Shown: piece after piece, positions 48,568 to 59,737 of the stretch | Layout of the letters: every line of letters starts with the position of its first letter | How positions within the stretch are numbered: the stretch's first letter is position 1 | Origin: Sporocytophaga sp. | GTDB taxonomy: Bacteria; Bacteroidota; Bacteroidia; Cytophagales; Cytophagaceae | DNA: 64,000 nt | Reading direction: 5' to 3' | Assembly: GCA_024707265.1 (NCBI GenBank) | Contig: JANQAB010000006.1 | Span: 563,001 to 627,000 of the forward strand | The notes under the pieces: generated by a model | Databases searched by the model: none | Told to the model about the DNA's origin: nothing | The model's input: the letters and a program-made list of their open reading frames with translations, nothing else | Made by a program: the position numbers and the translations under genes

Positions 48568-49934
48568 TGTCTGAACTGGGATCCATGGGATGATGGGAAA
48601 GAAAGGATTATCTCTGATCAATGTCATCTCTTATACCTATATATTCCACCTAAATAGTCGAATATAAAAACCCTGCATATATCAAACAAAACTTTCTTTG
48701 TATTCGAAGATAATCCTGTCTGTCCTTAATCGTCTGAACTGGGATTCATGGGATGACGAGATAGACAGGATTATCTCTGATAAATGTCATCTCTTATACC
48801 TATATATTCCACCTAAATGGTCAATATAAAACCCCTGCATAAATCAAACAAAACTTATTTTGTATTCGAAGATAATCCAGAATATCCTTTAATCGTCTGA
48901 ACTGGGGTCCATGGGATTATAGGATAGACAGGATTATCTCTGATAAATGTCATCTCTTATACCTATATATTCCACCTAAATGGTCGAATATAAAAACCCA
49001 GCATATATCAAACAAAACTTTCTTTGTATTCGAAGATAATCCAGAATAACCTTTAATCGTCTGAACTGGGATCCATGGGATTATAGGATAGACAGGATTA
49101 TCTCTGACAATAGTCGTCTCTTTTTCCTTTATACAAAATATAGTCGGTTTACCCCTGGATATATCAAACAAAACTTGCTTTGTATTCGAAGAGAATCCTG
49201 TCGGTCTCGTCATCCCATCGATCCCAGTTCAGACAAATGATAAGATAGACAGGATTATCTCTGATAATTGTCATCTCTTATACCTATATATTCCACCTAA
49301 ATGGTCAATATAAAAACCCTGCATATATCAAACATAGCTTATTTTGTATTCGAAGATAATCCTGTCTATCCTTTAATCCAGTTCCGACAAATGACGAGAT
49401 AGACAGCATTATCTCTGATAATAGTTATCTCCTAAACCTATATATTCCACCTAAATGGTCAATATAAAAACCCTGCATATATCAAACATAGCTTATTTTG
49501 TATCGAAGATAATCCTGTCTATCCTTTAATCCAGTTCCGACAAATGACGAGATAGACAGCATTATCTCTGATAATAGTTATCTCCTAAACCTATATATTC
49601 CACCTAAATGGTCAATATAAAAACCCTGCATATATCAAACATAGCTTATTTTGTATCGAAGATAATCCTGTCTATCCTTTAATCCCATGGATCCCAGTTC
49701 CGACAAATGACGAGATAGACATGTCATCTCTTATACCTATATATTCCACCTAAATGGTCGAATATAAAAACCCAGCATATATCAAACAAAACTTCTTTGT
49801 ATTCGAAGATAATCCTGTCTATCCTATAATCCCATGGATCCCAGTTCAGACAAATAATCCTGTCTATCCTATCACCCCACTAATCCCAGTTCAGACAAAC
49901 AATCCTGTATATCCTTTAATCTCATAGATCCCAG
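48568..49934. repeat. Tandem array of palindromic repeats (about 8 units)
   Basis: Units of about 163 bp start at 48571, 48734, 48897 and 49061, then continue with altered junctions to 49934. Each has outer arms GTCTGAACTGGGATCCATGG and GATAGACAGGATTATCTCTG, a centre containing TATATTCCACCTAAATGGTC and CCCTGCATATATCAAACA, and a return arm GAAGATAATCCTGTCTATCC. The arms are inverted repeats of each other, so each unit can fold into a long hairpin. The fourth unit has a diverged centre. The array fills the space between two convergent genes and ends with three partial right arms. Confidence 0.9.
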
Positions 49935-49935
49935 T

Positions 49936-51327
49936 TTACAACTGAACTCCGTTTTTATTCCAGTTCTGTTCCGGTCCCACTCTGCGCCCATGTTCATAAG
50001 GAATTTCAGTACTTTTTTGTCCGTTAGAATACCATTTCTCATAAAGCCCATGCTTCTGACCATTGTATCTTTGATACTCTTCGGCTTTATTACCATTGGT
50101 ATACCAGGACTGGTAATGAACAACTACATCTCCGTTCTCCAACGTTTCTTCATTGATCTCTTTCCACTTTTCCCCATCATCATACCATTCCATACACTTG
50201 ATAAGTTTACCCATTGCATAAACATTTTCTTTAGCAGGCTGGCCGTTCTTATACCAGGACTTTTCAATTCCGTTTTTAGTTCCATTTGTAAAAGCTATCT
50301 CTTTCCACACCTTACCATCAGGATACCATTGCTTAATTACTCCATCATATCGACCATTCACAAAATTATATTCTCCGCTTTTCTGGCCTCCCTTGTTCCA
50401 CTTTGTTGAGGGGCCGTTCAATCTACCATCAGCATAGATCTCTTCAGTATTGAGTTCTCCTGATTCATAATACACTTTATGACTTCCGTGTTTTTCATTT
50501 GCCTTATAATAGGTTTCTGCGCATAGATCTCCATTGCTATACAATTCCTTTTCAACACCATCTTTAACTCCATTTTTATATATTGAAATAATCTTCCTGC
50601 CATTCCTGATTGTCACAACTTCACCATTCACTGGATAAACAGTCTCCTTTCCATCTTTATAATCAGAAAGAAGGACATTATTAAAGCTATATACAAATTG
50701 CTCTGCTAACCTATTCTTATTATAAATCCTTTTCTCTTGTACGACTTCATCCTGATCGAAATAAGTATAAAATGTTCCATGCATATAACCTTTAGTATAC
50801 TGTCCTTCTGCTTTTTTATCACCATTTTCATACCACTCAGTGTAGCTGCCCTCCTCAACTCCCTCGGTATATTCCTGTTCAGATTTTACTTTATTTAAAA
50901 AAGTAAATCCATCTTTAGGATAATAATAAATCTGCTTGCCATGTAAACGTCCGTTTTTAAGTGTCGCTTTGTAAGTTATCCTGTCAGGGAAATATTTCAT
51001 TGGCTTATAATTTCTTATTTCTGTGAAGACATCTTCATTATCTTTCTCACTTTCTATTTCCAGAGTTTTTCCGCCTTTAATATAACCCGTCAAATCAGTT
51101 AAATTACCGTCATCGAACTTCAGCATAACTGAATCGGAAAAAACAGACATCGGAAACATCATAAAAATATTTTTTATTGAACTGGTGCTACCACTAGTTG
51201 TTCCAGTAAATTTTATTTCTCCGAGATAGCATTCTCCATTCTCAAATGAGATCTGTTCCAAAGGAACGGGCTTGGAGCAACTAAAAAAGATAAAAATACC
51301 TAAAAGACCTGATAACGCTTTATACAT
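49936..51327 (-). CDS. MORN_2-repeat lipoprotein (YwqK-type)
   Basis: 463 residues. The leader ends in a lipobox (IFIFFSCSK), anchoring Cys17. From residue about 115 onward come roughly a dozen MORN_2 units of the form G-x-x-x-W/Y-Y-x-N/D-G-x-x-x (EWYENGDKKAEGQY, KWNKGGQKSGEYN, SWYKNGQPAKENVYA, KWYSNGQKSTEIPY). Annotated relatives are called YwqK-family antitoxins, but no toxin gene lies adjacent and the protein is exported, so an antitoxin role is doubtful; a surface binding role is more likely. The stop is 1-2 bp from the repeat array. Confidence 0.85.
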   Translation of the reverse strand: MYKALSGLLGIFIFFSCSKPVPLEQISFENGECYLGEIKFTGTTSGSTSSIKNIFMMFPMSVFSDSVMLKFDDGNLTDLTGYIKGGKTLEIESEKDNEDVFTEIRNYKPMKYFPDRITYKATLKNGRLHGKQIYYYPKDGFTFLNKVKSEQEYTEGVEEGSYTEWYENGDKKAEGQYTKGYMHGTFYTYFDQDEVVQEKRIYNKNRLAEQFVYSFNNVLLSDYKDGKETVYPVNGEVVTIRNGRKIISIYKNGVKDGVEKELYSNGDLCAETYYKANEKHGSHKVYYESGELNTEEIYADGRLNGPSTKWNKGGQKSGEYNFVNGRYDGVIKQWYPDGKVWKEIAFTNGTKNGIEKSWYKNGQPAKENVYAMGKLIKCMEWYDDGEKWKEINEETLENGDVVVHYQSWYTNGNKAEEYQRYNGQKHGLYEKWYSNGQKSTEIPYEHGRRVGPEQNWNKNGVQL

Positions 51328-51700
51328 GATTGTTTTACATTTTATAAAAAACGAATTTACTCAATAAGATATCATTTTAAAACCTTGCATGCCTTTCCCC
51401 CACTGGCTTTTACACAAACTACTGGATCAAAGAACCTTACAAACAAAAGATTTTCCCGTAAGGAAATAGACCTAGTTTCCAACGAGGATTGTAGGCAAGT
51501 TTATAGAATATACATTACTTGCAGTCAGAAGGGTAGAAACAATTTTAGGATAACACTACAAATCAATCAATTTCATAGATCCTCGTTCTTACTATTTAAC
51601 CATTTTACACAGAAACTTCGGGGGGATTATTGAGGCTTAATATGTTTATTTCTCAACTAAAAGTGGTAAATATGATCATACAACTTAATTTTTTTCAGAG
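51328..51700. other. Gap without a supported gene
   Basis: 373 bp upstream of two divergent genes. An 82-codon plus-strand frame (51385-51633) has no recognisable features and poor protein character, so I do not call it. Confidence 0.4.
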
Positions 51701-52355
51701 ATGAAAAATATTTTTAAAACTGCTATCGTATTGGTACTATTTAGTACAAGTTTGAGTAAGGATTTCCCTGCTTGTATTCCCGGAGATTACTTAATCAGCA
51801 CAGCACTTGATAGTAACAAAAGATGCCTCAGATGCGGAGCCGGGATTAATCTGGTCCTTATAGGTTTGTTCGCTATTAATCCAACTTTTGATTTTTACTT
51901 AAGAAATTCCAATAGCCTTATTAAGCAATCATTGGATTTCCCTATTATTGGACATAACTATGAGTACATAGCGACAAATGAATTTTCTTTCAATTTTGAT
52001 TATAAAATAAACTTTACGAGAAACAACTATCTGTATTATAAAGCACCGGGTATATTTTAAAAAAAGGTGGTTTAAAGATATGTCGATTGGATATGAGGAT
52101 GGTACTCAGTGCGGATCCGATCAGAATCTGGACAATATCGATTCCGATTTATATGGTCTTAGACTAATCTTGGGGTTCCGGCGTTTAATGAACAATTCTT
52201 TTTGGGATTTTCACTTCGGTCCGGGATATATATATAATCACTGGAAATATCAAATAACAGATCATTATGGTGGTAGCAGCTCTCACACCTTACTCCGGAA
52301 AGTTATAGTGATGAACGCACAGACTTTCATTTCATGTGGGTTTAAACTCAACTAA
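51701..52355 (+). CDS. Small outer-membrane barrel-like protein, one frame break
   Basis: Starts at ATG 51701 (MKNIFKTAIVLVLFSTSLSK, signal-like). The frame closes at 52060, but removing one base in the T4-A7 run (52055-52065) continues it as APGIFKKRWFKDMSIGYEDG and on to YGLRLILGFRRLMNNSFWDF and a stop at 52355. Total about 218 residues. Barrel-like strands (FHFGPGYIYNHW) and a C-terminal SCGFKLN suggest an outer-membrane protein. No family recognised. Confidence 0.6.
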
Positions 52356-52385
52356 TCTATGCCAGAGCAATAGACATCAGATAAA

Positions 52386-52508
52386 ATGGGAAATATTGAG
52401 ACAGTAAAAAAGATGTATGAGCTTTTTGCCAGCAAAGACAATAATGCCATAAGACAAATATTTGACGAAAACATCATAAACATAACAGAATTCCCCATTC
52501 AACCTTAA
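52386..52508 (+). pseudogene. Truncated SnoaL-like fragment
   Basis: 40 codons: MGNIETVKKMYELFASKDNN then AIRQIFDENII, which is the conserved first helix of NTF2/SnoaL-like proteins (V-x-x-x-Y-x-x-F-x-x-x-D). It then runs into NITEFPIQP and a stop inside the hairpin of the neighbouring gene. Normal members are about 110-140 residues, so two thirds is missing. Probably cut off by a rearrangement that placed the convergent gene here. Confidence 0.55.
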
Positions 52509-52524
52509 AGGTGATGGGGAATTC
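52488..52524. terminator. Hairpin between convergent genes
   Basis: An 11-bp perfect stem (GAATTCCCCAT at 52488-52498 and complement at 52514-52524). There is no strong T tract on either side. A related sequence (TTGGGAATTCAGTAAGTGGC) lies downstream of the deleted paralogue at 55014. Confidence 0.55.
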
Positions 52525-52546
52525 AATCATAGGCAATAATGTATGT

Positions 52547-54863
52547 TTATTGCTTTATTAATTTGATTACTTTATTGGATACATTTCCTTCATCTTCCAA
52601 CTTCAAAAAATATAAACCTGATGGCAGAGAAGAGATGTCGGCCTGGCCATTCTGAAGATTATAATAACGCACCTGATACTGGATAGCTCCATTGATATCC
52701 CTTATGACCACCCGGGCATTTTGATTAGCTGATTTAATATTAAGAATATCAACAATAGGGTTTGGGTAAACTTCAACCTGAGTGGATTCAATACTTTCTT
52801 CTGTTGCTTCTCTATAAACACGGGTGCCTACATTGACTTTATATGGACTTGATCTTAAAATACTGCCATGTACTGTATGTGCAACCGTTACAAATTCAAA
52901 CTCCCCGCTTTCTACATCCTCCCAATCAAAAGTAAAAGGAGCTGTCGAAGATTCTCCAATCTTCACAGAGTTAGCAAAATACTCTACTTTGGCAATCTGA
53001 TCCAAACTGGTTTGCATATATAACTTGGCTAGCAATTGTCCACCTGTCCCACCACCATCGAATTTATTATCCACTTTACCATCTCCAAACCAAAGGAAAG
53101 GCTCTGTTCCACCTGTGAAAGCAATTTTATGAATATTTATTTTAAAAGAGTTTGCATTATTGCTATAAGGAAATTCCAACAGAATAAGCTGAGAGAAGTC
53201 TATACTTGAATCAAAATCGGAAAGAGGTATTTTGAGGTGGTAAGGCAAGCTTCCAAAATTGTCAACATATTTACCCAGGGAAATGGGATTAGAAGTACTT
53301 CCATTCGGTCTAATTTCAATTCTATTCCAATCAACAATCCCGTAAGAATACAATAATATTTCTAAGGTATCATTGCCTCCTGATATAACATTTTTGTTCG
53401 CGTGGTACAACCCGATATTGTCATATCCAAGTTTAAGTTTTTTGTAACCAGGAACATGAGTTACCTCCAGACGAGTCTCTTTATGATTAAATGTTGCTGT
53501 CAATTTAAGGTCATTCCAATCTGAGTAAACGATCGAAGTTCCAACCGACCAAGGTTCATAAACATGTTCGAACGCCCCGACATCAGGTTTCGATCTTAAT
53601 ACCCCACGCTGATCCACAAGAACAGTAGCAGAAGTACCTCCAGCATCGATACACCTGCTACTATCTGAAAGTGCATGTGTTTCTGAAAAACCTCCATTAT
53701 TTTTCAAACGCTCTAAGAACGGATCATAGAAATCATTACTACTTCCAAGGATATTATTGGTGGTCTTAAGATTCAGTCCATTATTTACACCTATCACATT
53801 ATAACCGTAATCCTTTATTGGAGTAGTTGTAATTCCATCCGCCTCTTCAACATAATTAACTCCTCCATAATATGAATAGTATATATCACTAGGGCCATTG
53901 TGAGCCAGGATTGTACCTTTGAGAGACAGTACACCTTTATTATATATACCACTTGCCTTATAAGATCTATTAGGGCCATTTGATCCTCCCTCAGAAATAT
54001 AGCTGGAAAATGTATTGTCTGTAATTGTACAATATTCAATATTCAAATTACCTGAGTTGTAAATTCCTCCCGAACATGAAGAAGACATCCCGGAAGATAA
54101 ATAATTTCCACTAATAGTGCAGTTCACCAATTGAAGCGTTCCACTATTTGTAATAGTACCGATTTCATTTACAGAAGTCGCGGCAGACCATCCTCGGGTA
54201 ATAGAAGTTTTTTTCTATGTACATCGTACCGGAGTTCCTTATCCCTGTTGGATTCACTGAAGATCCATCACTGATATTATAATCAAAGATACATTCTTTG
54301 ATCGTTGCAGTTCCCCTATTAAACAGTCCGGAAGCCCTCCCGGGGTATCTGTCTCCTTGAGTATAATTAGCATAAAGTGTAACCCTCTCCATATAGATCG
54401 TCCCTTTATTATAAATAGCTCCAGTCTGATTATCATTGAATGTTACTTGTTTTAATGTAAGATTCCCCTGGTTATAGATGGCTCCCGATACATCGTTTTG
54501 CAGGATTTGATCATAATCCCCACAACTAAGTATTTTTATTCCTTTAATAAATACATTGGCAAAAGGTTCTATATTGAATAGTGTCGACGTAAGACTATTG
54601 GAAACACTCAATTTATCTTCTCCAGGTCCTATTATGGTAATATCTTTGTCAATTACAATAATATTTGAAGAAAGGGTAATTGTAGCTCCGACTAGTGTTT
54701 GAGCAAACACAATGGTATCACCGGAACCAGCATTGTCTAGTAAATATCTCAAGCCTCCGACTACATTGTCTCCGCTATTGGTGACGGTAAATTTTGCTGC
54801 ATGGCTTTTAAAAAAAAGAGTCTGCATAAAAAGGATAAAAAAGAGTAGATGTTTTTTTTTCAT
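52547..54863 (-). CDS. Secreted beta-helix protein (choice-of-anchor type) with T9SS tail, one frame break
   Basis: I chose ATG 54863 (MKKKHLLFFILFMQTLFFKS, signal peptide ending SHA) over the upstream ATG at 54920. The N-terminal half is a right-handed beta-helix of polymorphic-outer-membrane type (FTVTNSGDNVVGGLRYLLDN, then rungs such as NSGTLQLVNCTISGN and NSGNLNIEYCTITDN). The frame breaks at T7 (54208-54214); one base fewer joins YIEKTSITRGWSAATSVNEI to the second part. The C-terminal half has a carbohydrate-binding-like region, an Ig-like domain (YFANSVKIGESSTAPFTFDW) and a sorting domain (EVYPNPIVDILNI to KVIKLIKQ). About 771 residues. Possible surface adhesin or polysaccharide-active protein. 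Confidence 0.8.
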
Positions 54864-55013
54864 AAATTTTGATTTAAAAGATTGTAAAAATTTAAAAACT
54901 ATAAAATATATAATCCTCAACTACAAAACTATAGCACTGAAAACAATGAATGTAAAATAAATCCCCAAACATTAATGGTATTGGGAATTCAGTAAGTGGC
55001 AGTAAGGTTAGGC

Positions 55014-55321
55014 TTATTGCTTAATCAGTTTAAAAACTTTTCCGGATGGATTTGCTTCATCTTCCAGTTTTAATAAGTAAAGACCGGCAGGAAGATAAGA
55101 AATATCGGTCTGCCCATTCTGAAGGTTGCTATAGTTTTCCTGATACTGAATAGATCCGTTTTATATCACGGATGGTTACTTTAGCATTAGAATGTAGCAA
55201 CCTGATGGTAATGATATCGGCCTTGTCGGAGTTATTGGTCACTGTAATTTTTGCTGCATGACTTCTGAATAACAAAGTCTGCATAAAAAGGACAAAAATG
55301 AGTAGATGTTTTTTTCTTCAT
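55014..55321 (-). pseudogene. Internally deleted paralogue of the upstream beta-helix gene
   Basis: Read from 55321 with one base removed in its early run of A, it gives MKKKHLLIFVLFMQTLLFRS, nearly the signal peptide of the gene at 54863, then HAAKITVTNNSDKAD. It next jumps straight to the sorting-domain end (NAKVTIRDIK, one frame break, YSNLQNGQTDISYLPAGLYL, KVFKLIKQ), matching the last residues of the same neighbour. The whole middle (some 650 residues) is gone. The 3' flanks also match (GGGAATTC...TTATTGC). It is a tandem duplicate that collapsed by internal deletion. Confidence 0.85.
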
Positions 55322-56064
55322 AGGTATTGGTTGTTAATATGTTATAAAAAAATTTTAGCTAATGTAAATAAATTTAACTCAAACACAACCAATTACATTT
55401 TATTACATCATTTTATCTAATTAAATCTTTACAAAACCATAACTCATTGATATTAAACCAACAAAATCCCTACCTCTAACCTTACTTAAATAACACCCAA
55501 AACGTAAATTGATGAATTTCACTAAGCCTAGCCATTCTACTTACTACTTCAAAAGTCTAAGATCGACTGAGAACTAGGAGAAAAAACGCTTCCCAAAGGC
55601 ACTTTCTGAAAATAATGGTTTACCTCCTTAAAATTGGGTTTAAACAAATTCTATTAAGATAATTTCGATGATATATGGATTAGATTTCGAGAATTCAGGG
55701 ATCTGGCAATTAATAATAAATACATTTTTTTTGATTTTTTTCAAAATTCTGAGTTACCAAAGAGGGGGGTTATGTGTAGAGGAAATAGTTTCGGAAATGA
55801 AATTATAATCATTTATATATACCGCTCCGAATACAAAAAAATTTCTTTCTAAGAACCTGTTTGTTATGCAAGACCTCATTTTAAAAATCATCTACATTTG
55901 TGCTATGGCATTATTGCTATATATAATGAAGATTTAAGATATTCTAATTCACGCCCCCTCACCCTTTCTAAAGCATATACTTCATTTTATATGCTTATTT
56001 TTACTTTTGTAAAAAATCCTGAACAGGATTTCTCCACTAATTACTCAAAAACAGAAGTAAAAAT
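55322..56064. other. AT-rich gap
   Basis: About 740 bp. The only small open frame of note is a 23-codon hydrophobic peptide at 55867-55938 (MQDLILKIIYICAMALLLYI), without support. No repeat or RNA fold recognised. Confidence 0.4.
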
Positions 56065-56436
56065 ATGAATACAATATCAAAAATATTAATTGTAGTAATA
56101 GCACTTGAGCACTTGTACTTTATGTACTTTGAAATGTTTGCATGGGAAACTATTGGTAAGAAAACATTTAAATCCTTACCGGAACATTTATTTAAACCGA
56201 CTAAGGGACTTGCTGCGAATCAGGGATTATATAATGGCTTTCTGGCAGCAGGGCTAATCTGGTCTCTTTTCATTACGGATAGTGGCTGGTCGGTGAATAT
56301 TGCTACATTCTTTCTTAGTTGTATAATTATTGCAGGGGTTTATGGAGCAATATCAGCTAGCAGAAAAATATTTTATATCCAGGCTATGCCAGCCATAGTG
56401 ACTCTTACAATCAATCTCATTCAAAAACATTTTTAA
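56065..56436 (+). CDS. DUF1304-family membrane protein
   Basis: 123 residues with four predicted membrane helices. The opening LIVVIALEHLYFMYFEMFAW matches the DUF1304 start (E-H-x-Y-x-x-x-x-E-M). The next segment, GLAANQGLYNGFLAAGLIW, is the other family signature (N-Q-G-x-Y-N-G-F-L-A-A-G). Function unknown in any organism I know of. It is a stand-alone gene between two long empty stretches. Confidence 0.85.
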   Translation: MNTISKILIVVIALEHLYFMYFEMFAWETIGKKTFKSLPEHLFKPTKGLAANQGLYNGFLAAGLIWSLFITDSGWSVNIATFFLSCIIIAGVYGAISASRKIFYIQAMPAIVTLTINLIQKHF

Positions 56437-57913
56437 CTGAGTACAGAAAATATGCTTCTAAAATATACGCTCACTTTATTTTGGAATCTCTTAAGACATT
56501 GAAAAGATCAAATGTTAATAGATAATAACTGAAAACAGTATTGAACCTCATCGTGACATCATACAAAATACATCATAAATAATTCTTTATTTCCACCCTG
56601 CTATTAATTATATCAATCAAAAAATTTTCTGCACGTACTTCAGCTGATCAAAATAGTATTTATCCAATTGGTATATACCCAAAGCTTTAGTAGTAATTGA
56701 ATCCATATGCAGAGAGTAGACTCAACAGATGGAAAGACAGAAAGACGACCTCCTCTCTGGTTGATCTAAGTTAACTGAATATGTATGACAGGAATTATAA
56801 ATTAATCGAACCGAGACTATTTAGTAAAATAAAATATTTTTATAAAAATGCTTATGTAATTTAATAAAAGGAACCAAGAACAAAGGCATCAAACAGTCAG
56901 AACATTTAGCTGACTTCATTTACAATGAATCGTATAACATTTGAACTTGTGATTGTCAATCATAATATATAAAAGCAACACATCAAACCGACATCATCAA
57001 CCTTATATTATTTTTCAAGTCCAAAAGCAAACAAGAAATGACTGTTTTACATGACACATCATCCAACGTTTCAATTTACATTAATACTATTATAGCTTTG
57101 ATTATGAACGTTCCAAATCCTTCATAAATAAATTAAATCATAGAAGAAATATTGATTACTCAATGAGAATATAAAGTTGGGAATTACAACTTAACTATTA
57201 TTCATTTGAAAAAAGGGACAAGATATCAGACAGGAAGGAGAGACACCTAAAGAATACTAGCCACAATATCAATTTAACACATTAGAGAATAGAAGTATCA
57301 AAGATCCAACGCTTCATCATGGGCATAGATTTAACTTCTTTACTTGACTAAAAAATTCTAAAAGTGAACACTACTTATATTCACCTTCCTGTCCTTAAAA
57401 TCATTCCTTTGTACTAGGGTTAACACTGAGCATTCCACAAATCCTGAGCCTAAGTAATACCAAGCTTCTAAGAAATTACAGAGGGGTTTGAACGTTCATC
57501 GCTTTATTATAGAGAAAATAATATATTTAGGATAGAATTCCCTCCAATATTATTTATAATAAAAAATCAGTAAAATTATAAGTAAAAAACAGTTTAAATG
57601 TCTCCCAACTTAGATTTTTTTTGAGAATACACTGCCACCTAACAGTATTATAAATCACAAAATATGGATTATTATTCATACCAGTAAAACGAAAAATTAT
57701 TTTTACATTGTGTATATCACATATTAGCTTTACAATAACATTTCATAATTCAACCTTAAGTACTTCTATTTTAAGCACCCCCGTTATAAACTAAAATCCC
57801 ATTAAGCTAAATAGCCTAAACCAGATCTCACCTAAGCCTATAGATTTATAACCATTATTAGAATGATTCGTATCACTTCCCTACGTCAATAAATTTTTAT
57901 ATTAATATTTAAA
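56437..57913. other. 1.5-kb gap without a recognised gene
   Basis: Very AT-rich sequence with no open frame, RNA fold or repeat that I can support. It may hold the promoter of the chemosensory operon and decayed sequence too far gone to recognise. Confidence 0.4.
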
Positions 57914-59728
57914 GTGGGAAATAAATTAGTTTCATTAAAGAATAAATTTACATTAGTTATTACCATTCTGCTACTTCTTCTTTGGGGATTCCTTAAAGAT
58001 CTGAAGAATGAACAATTAAAAATTGCACAAGGTCATATAACAGCTATAGAATTACAAAAAAAGGCTTTGTCTTTAATAAGAAGTACCCATCCTCAATCTT
58101 CTGTTAATATCAAACAAGCTCTTGAATTGATCAATCTTTCAGGAATTAACAATTCAAATTATTTAAATACACATGTTAATATCCAGCGAAGCACACATAC
58201 ATTAGTTAATGTATTAAAATCATATAAAGAACCTTCAATCAGTAAAAATGAGTTCAGCAAGCTTATCACACAGGAGATAAAAGCATATGAAGATCTTGAA
58301 AAGCTGATAGAAAGTAAGAGCAATGCTATTGAACAACAACATATTTTATACAGCTGCATAATACTTATATGCGTACTTGCATCTCTGTGCATACTGATAT
58401 ACAATTACAACAAAACCGTTTCAACCCCTATTAACAAAATTCTAAAATCAGTCTCATCATTAAAGACCGGTAATATCAGTTGTGAAATAGATTATCACAG
58501 TGACGACAAGCTTGGAGAAATCACAAAGTGTATAAATACCATTATACATAACCAAAAAGAGCTAGCTGTCTTCGCTGAAAATATAGGAGATGGAAATGTC
58601 AACTACAAATATAGACTTCTGGGAGATCATGATAAACTTGGCAGTTCATTGACAAACATGGCCCAAAGATTATCAAATGTAACTGAGGAAGAAAGAAAAA
58701 GAAACTGGACTACTGAAGGACTGGCAAAATTCTCTGACGTATTAAGAGCGCATAATGACAATCTGGAAGATCTTTGTATACATGGACTCCACAGCCTGAT
58801 AAAATACACAAGGGCAAACCAGGGAAAAATTTACATTGTGAATGAAGAAGCACAAGATATACGTTTGAAGCTCAAAGCTACCTATGCATGGGATCGTAAG
58901 AAAAACATTCAAGAAGATATTGATCTTGGAGAAGGGCTTATAGGACAAGCTGCTATGGAACTGGAAACCATTTATCTGACAGATATTCCAGAAGATTATA
59001 TCAAAATAACATCAGGACTGGGAGAATCAAATCCAGGCTCCATACTTATTCTACCATTAAAAAGTAACGACACGCTTTGCGGTATTATAGAAATGGCATA
59101 CTTCGAAGAATTAAAACCATTTGAAATCGAATTTTCCGAAAAAGCCGGCGACGCAATTGCTTCATCTATAGCAAGCGCAAGAATTAATGAGAAAACCAGA
59201 TTGCTTCTTGATGAATCCAGGCTATTGGCTAAAAATCTTCAGTCACAGGAAGAAGAGCTAAGGCAAAATACCGAAGAGCTCAGAGCTACACAGGAAAATC
59301 TTCACATAAAATTGGAAGACGCAAAAGAAGAGATGAGACAGCAAATTATCGATATTGAATCAGAAAAAAACAAAAACATATCTATACTGGAAGGTTGTGT
59401 CGATGGAGTGATCACATTTGACCAGGAAGGGAAGATAGAGTTCTTCAACAAATCTGCTGAAGCAATCTGGAATGTCTCAAGAGAGAACGTATTGAATAAA
59501 AATATCAGAGAGTTGATTAAGATGGAGTTAAAAATAACCGATACTGACATGTATTGGGAATACTTCAATGACCAACAAAGAAAAGTTCTTGATATCAGAA
59601 GTGAGATTAACATATTTAATAATAACCATGAAGAATCAGCTGTGCTTATTACTATATCTAAATCAAAATATAAAAACCAGTACCTGTTTACCGCATTTGT
59701 TCAGAGTATATCAGTTGAGTTATTCTAA
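57914..59728 (+). CDS. Membrane sensor with HAMP, GAF and PAS domains, no kinase
   Basis: 604 residues from a GTG start (an in-frame stop lies close upstream and no ATG fits). Helix 1 (TLVITILLLLLWGFL) and helix 2 (about 144-165, ILYSCIILICVLASLCILIY) bracket a helical periplasmic sensor. A HAMP domain follows (TPINKILKSVSSLKTGNISC), then a second HAMP-like segment, a GAF domain (about 275-425, DNLEDLCIHGLHSLIKYTRA to GLIGQAAM), a coiled coil (LLAKNLQSQEEELRQNTEEL) and a C-terminal PAS domain (LEGCVDGVITFDQEGKIEFF). There is no histidine kinase, methyl-accepting or output domain. As first gene of the Che operon it may feed a signal to the downstream proteins by contact. Confidence 0.82.
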   Translation: MGNKLVSLKNKFTLVITILLLLLWGFLKDLKNEQLKIAQGHITAIELQKKALSLIRSTHPQSSVNIKQALELINLSGINNSNYLNTHVNIQRSTHTLVNVLKSYKEPSISKNEFSKLITQEIKAYEDLEKLIESKSNAIEQQHILYSCIILICVLASLCILIYNYNKTVSTPINKILKSVSSLKTGNISCEIDYHSDDKLGEITKCINTIIHNQKELAVFAENIGDGNVNYKYRLLGDHDKLGSSLTNMAQRLSNVTEEERKRNWTTEGLAKFSDVLRAHNDNLEDLCIHGLHSLIKYTRANQGKIYIVNEEAQDIRLKLKATYAWDRKKNIQEDIDLGEGLIGQAAMELETIYLTDIPEDYIKITSGLGESNPGSILILPLKSNDTLCGIIEMAYFEELKPFEIEFSEKAGDAIASSIASARINEKTRLLLDESRLLAKNLQSQEEELRQNTEELRATQENLHIKLEDAKEEMRQQIIDIESEKNKNISILEGCVDGVITFDQEGKIEFFNKSAEAIWNVSRENVLNKNIRELIKMELKITDTDMYWEYFNDQQRKVLDIRSEINIFNNNHEESAVLITISKSKYKNQYLFTAFVQSISVELF

Positions 59729-59737
59729 TCTGCAGGC

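Noticed and set aside
48568..49934. CRISPR array
   Set aside because: Units are about 163 bp with inverted arms and a conserved centre; there are no short repeats with unique spacers and no cas genes.
49936..51327. Toxin-antitoxin pair involving the MORN_2 (YwqK-type) protein
   Set aside because: The protein is a lipoprotein and no toxin-like gene is adjacent; the name comes only from family labels.
51385..51633. 82-codon plus-strand frame upstream of a barrel gene
   Set aside because: No family, no signal peptide, no start signal; it looks like a chance open frame.
55867..55938. 23-codon hydrophobic peptide, possible small toxin
   Set aside because: No antitoxin RNA or repeat nearby and no start signal; a short hydrophobic frame is common by chance in AT-rich DNA.
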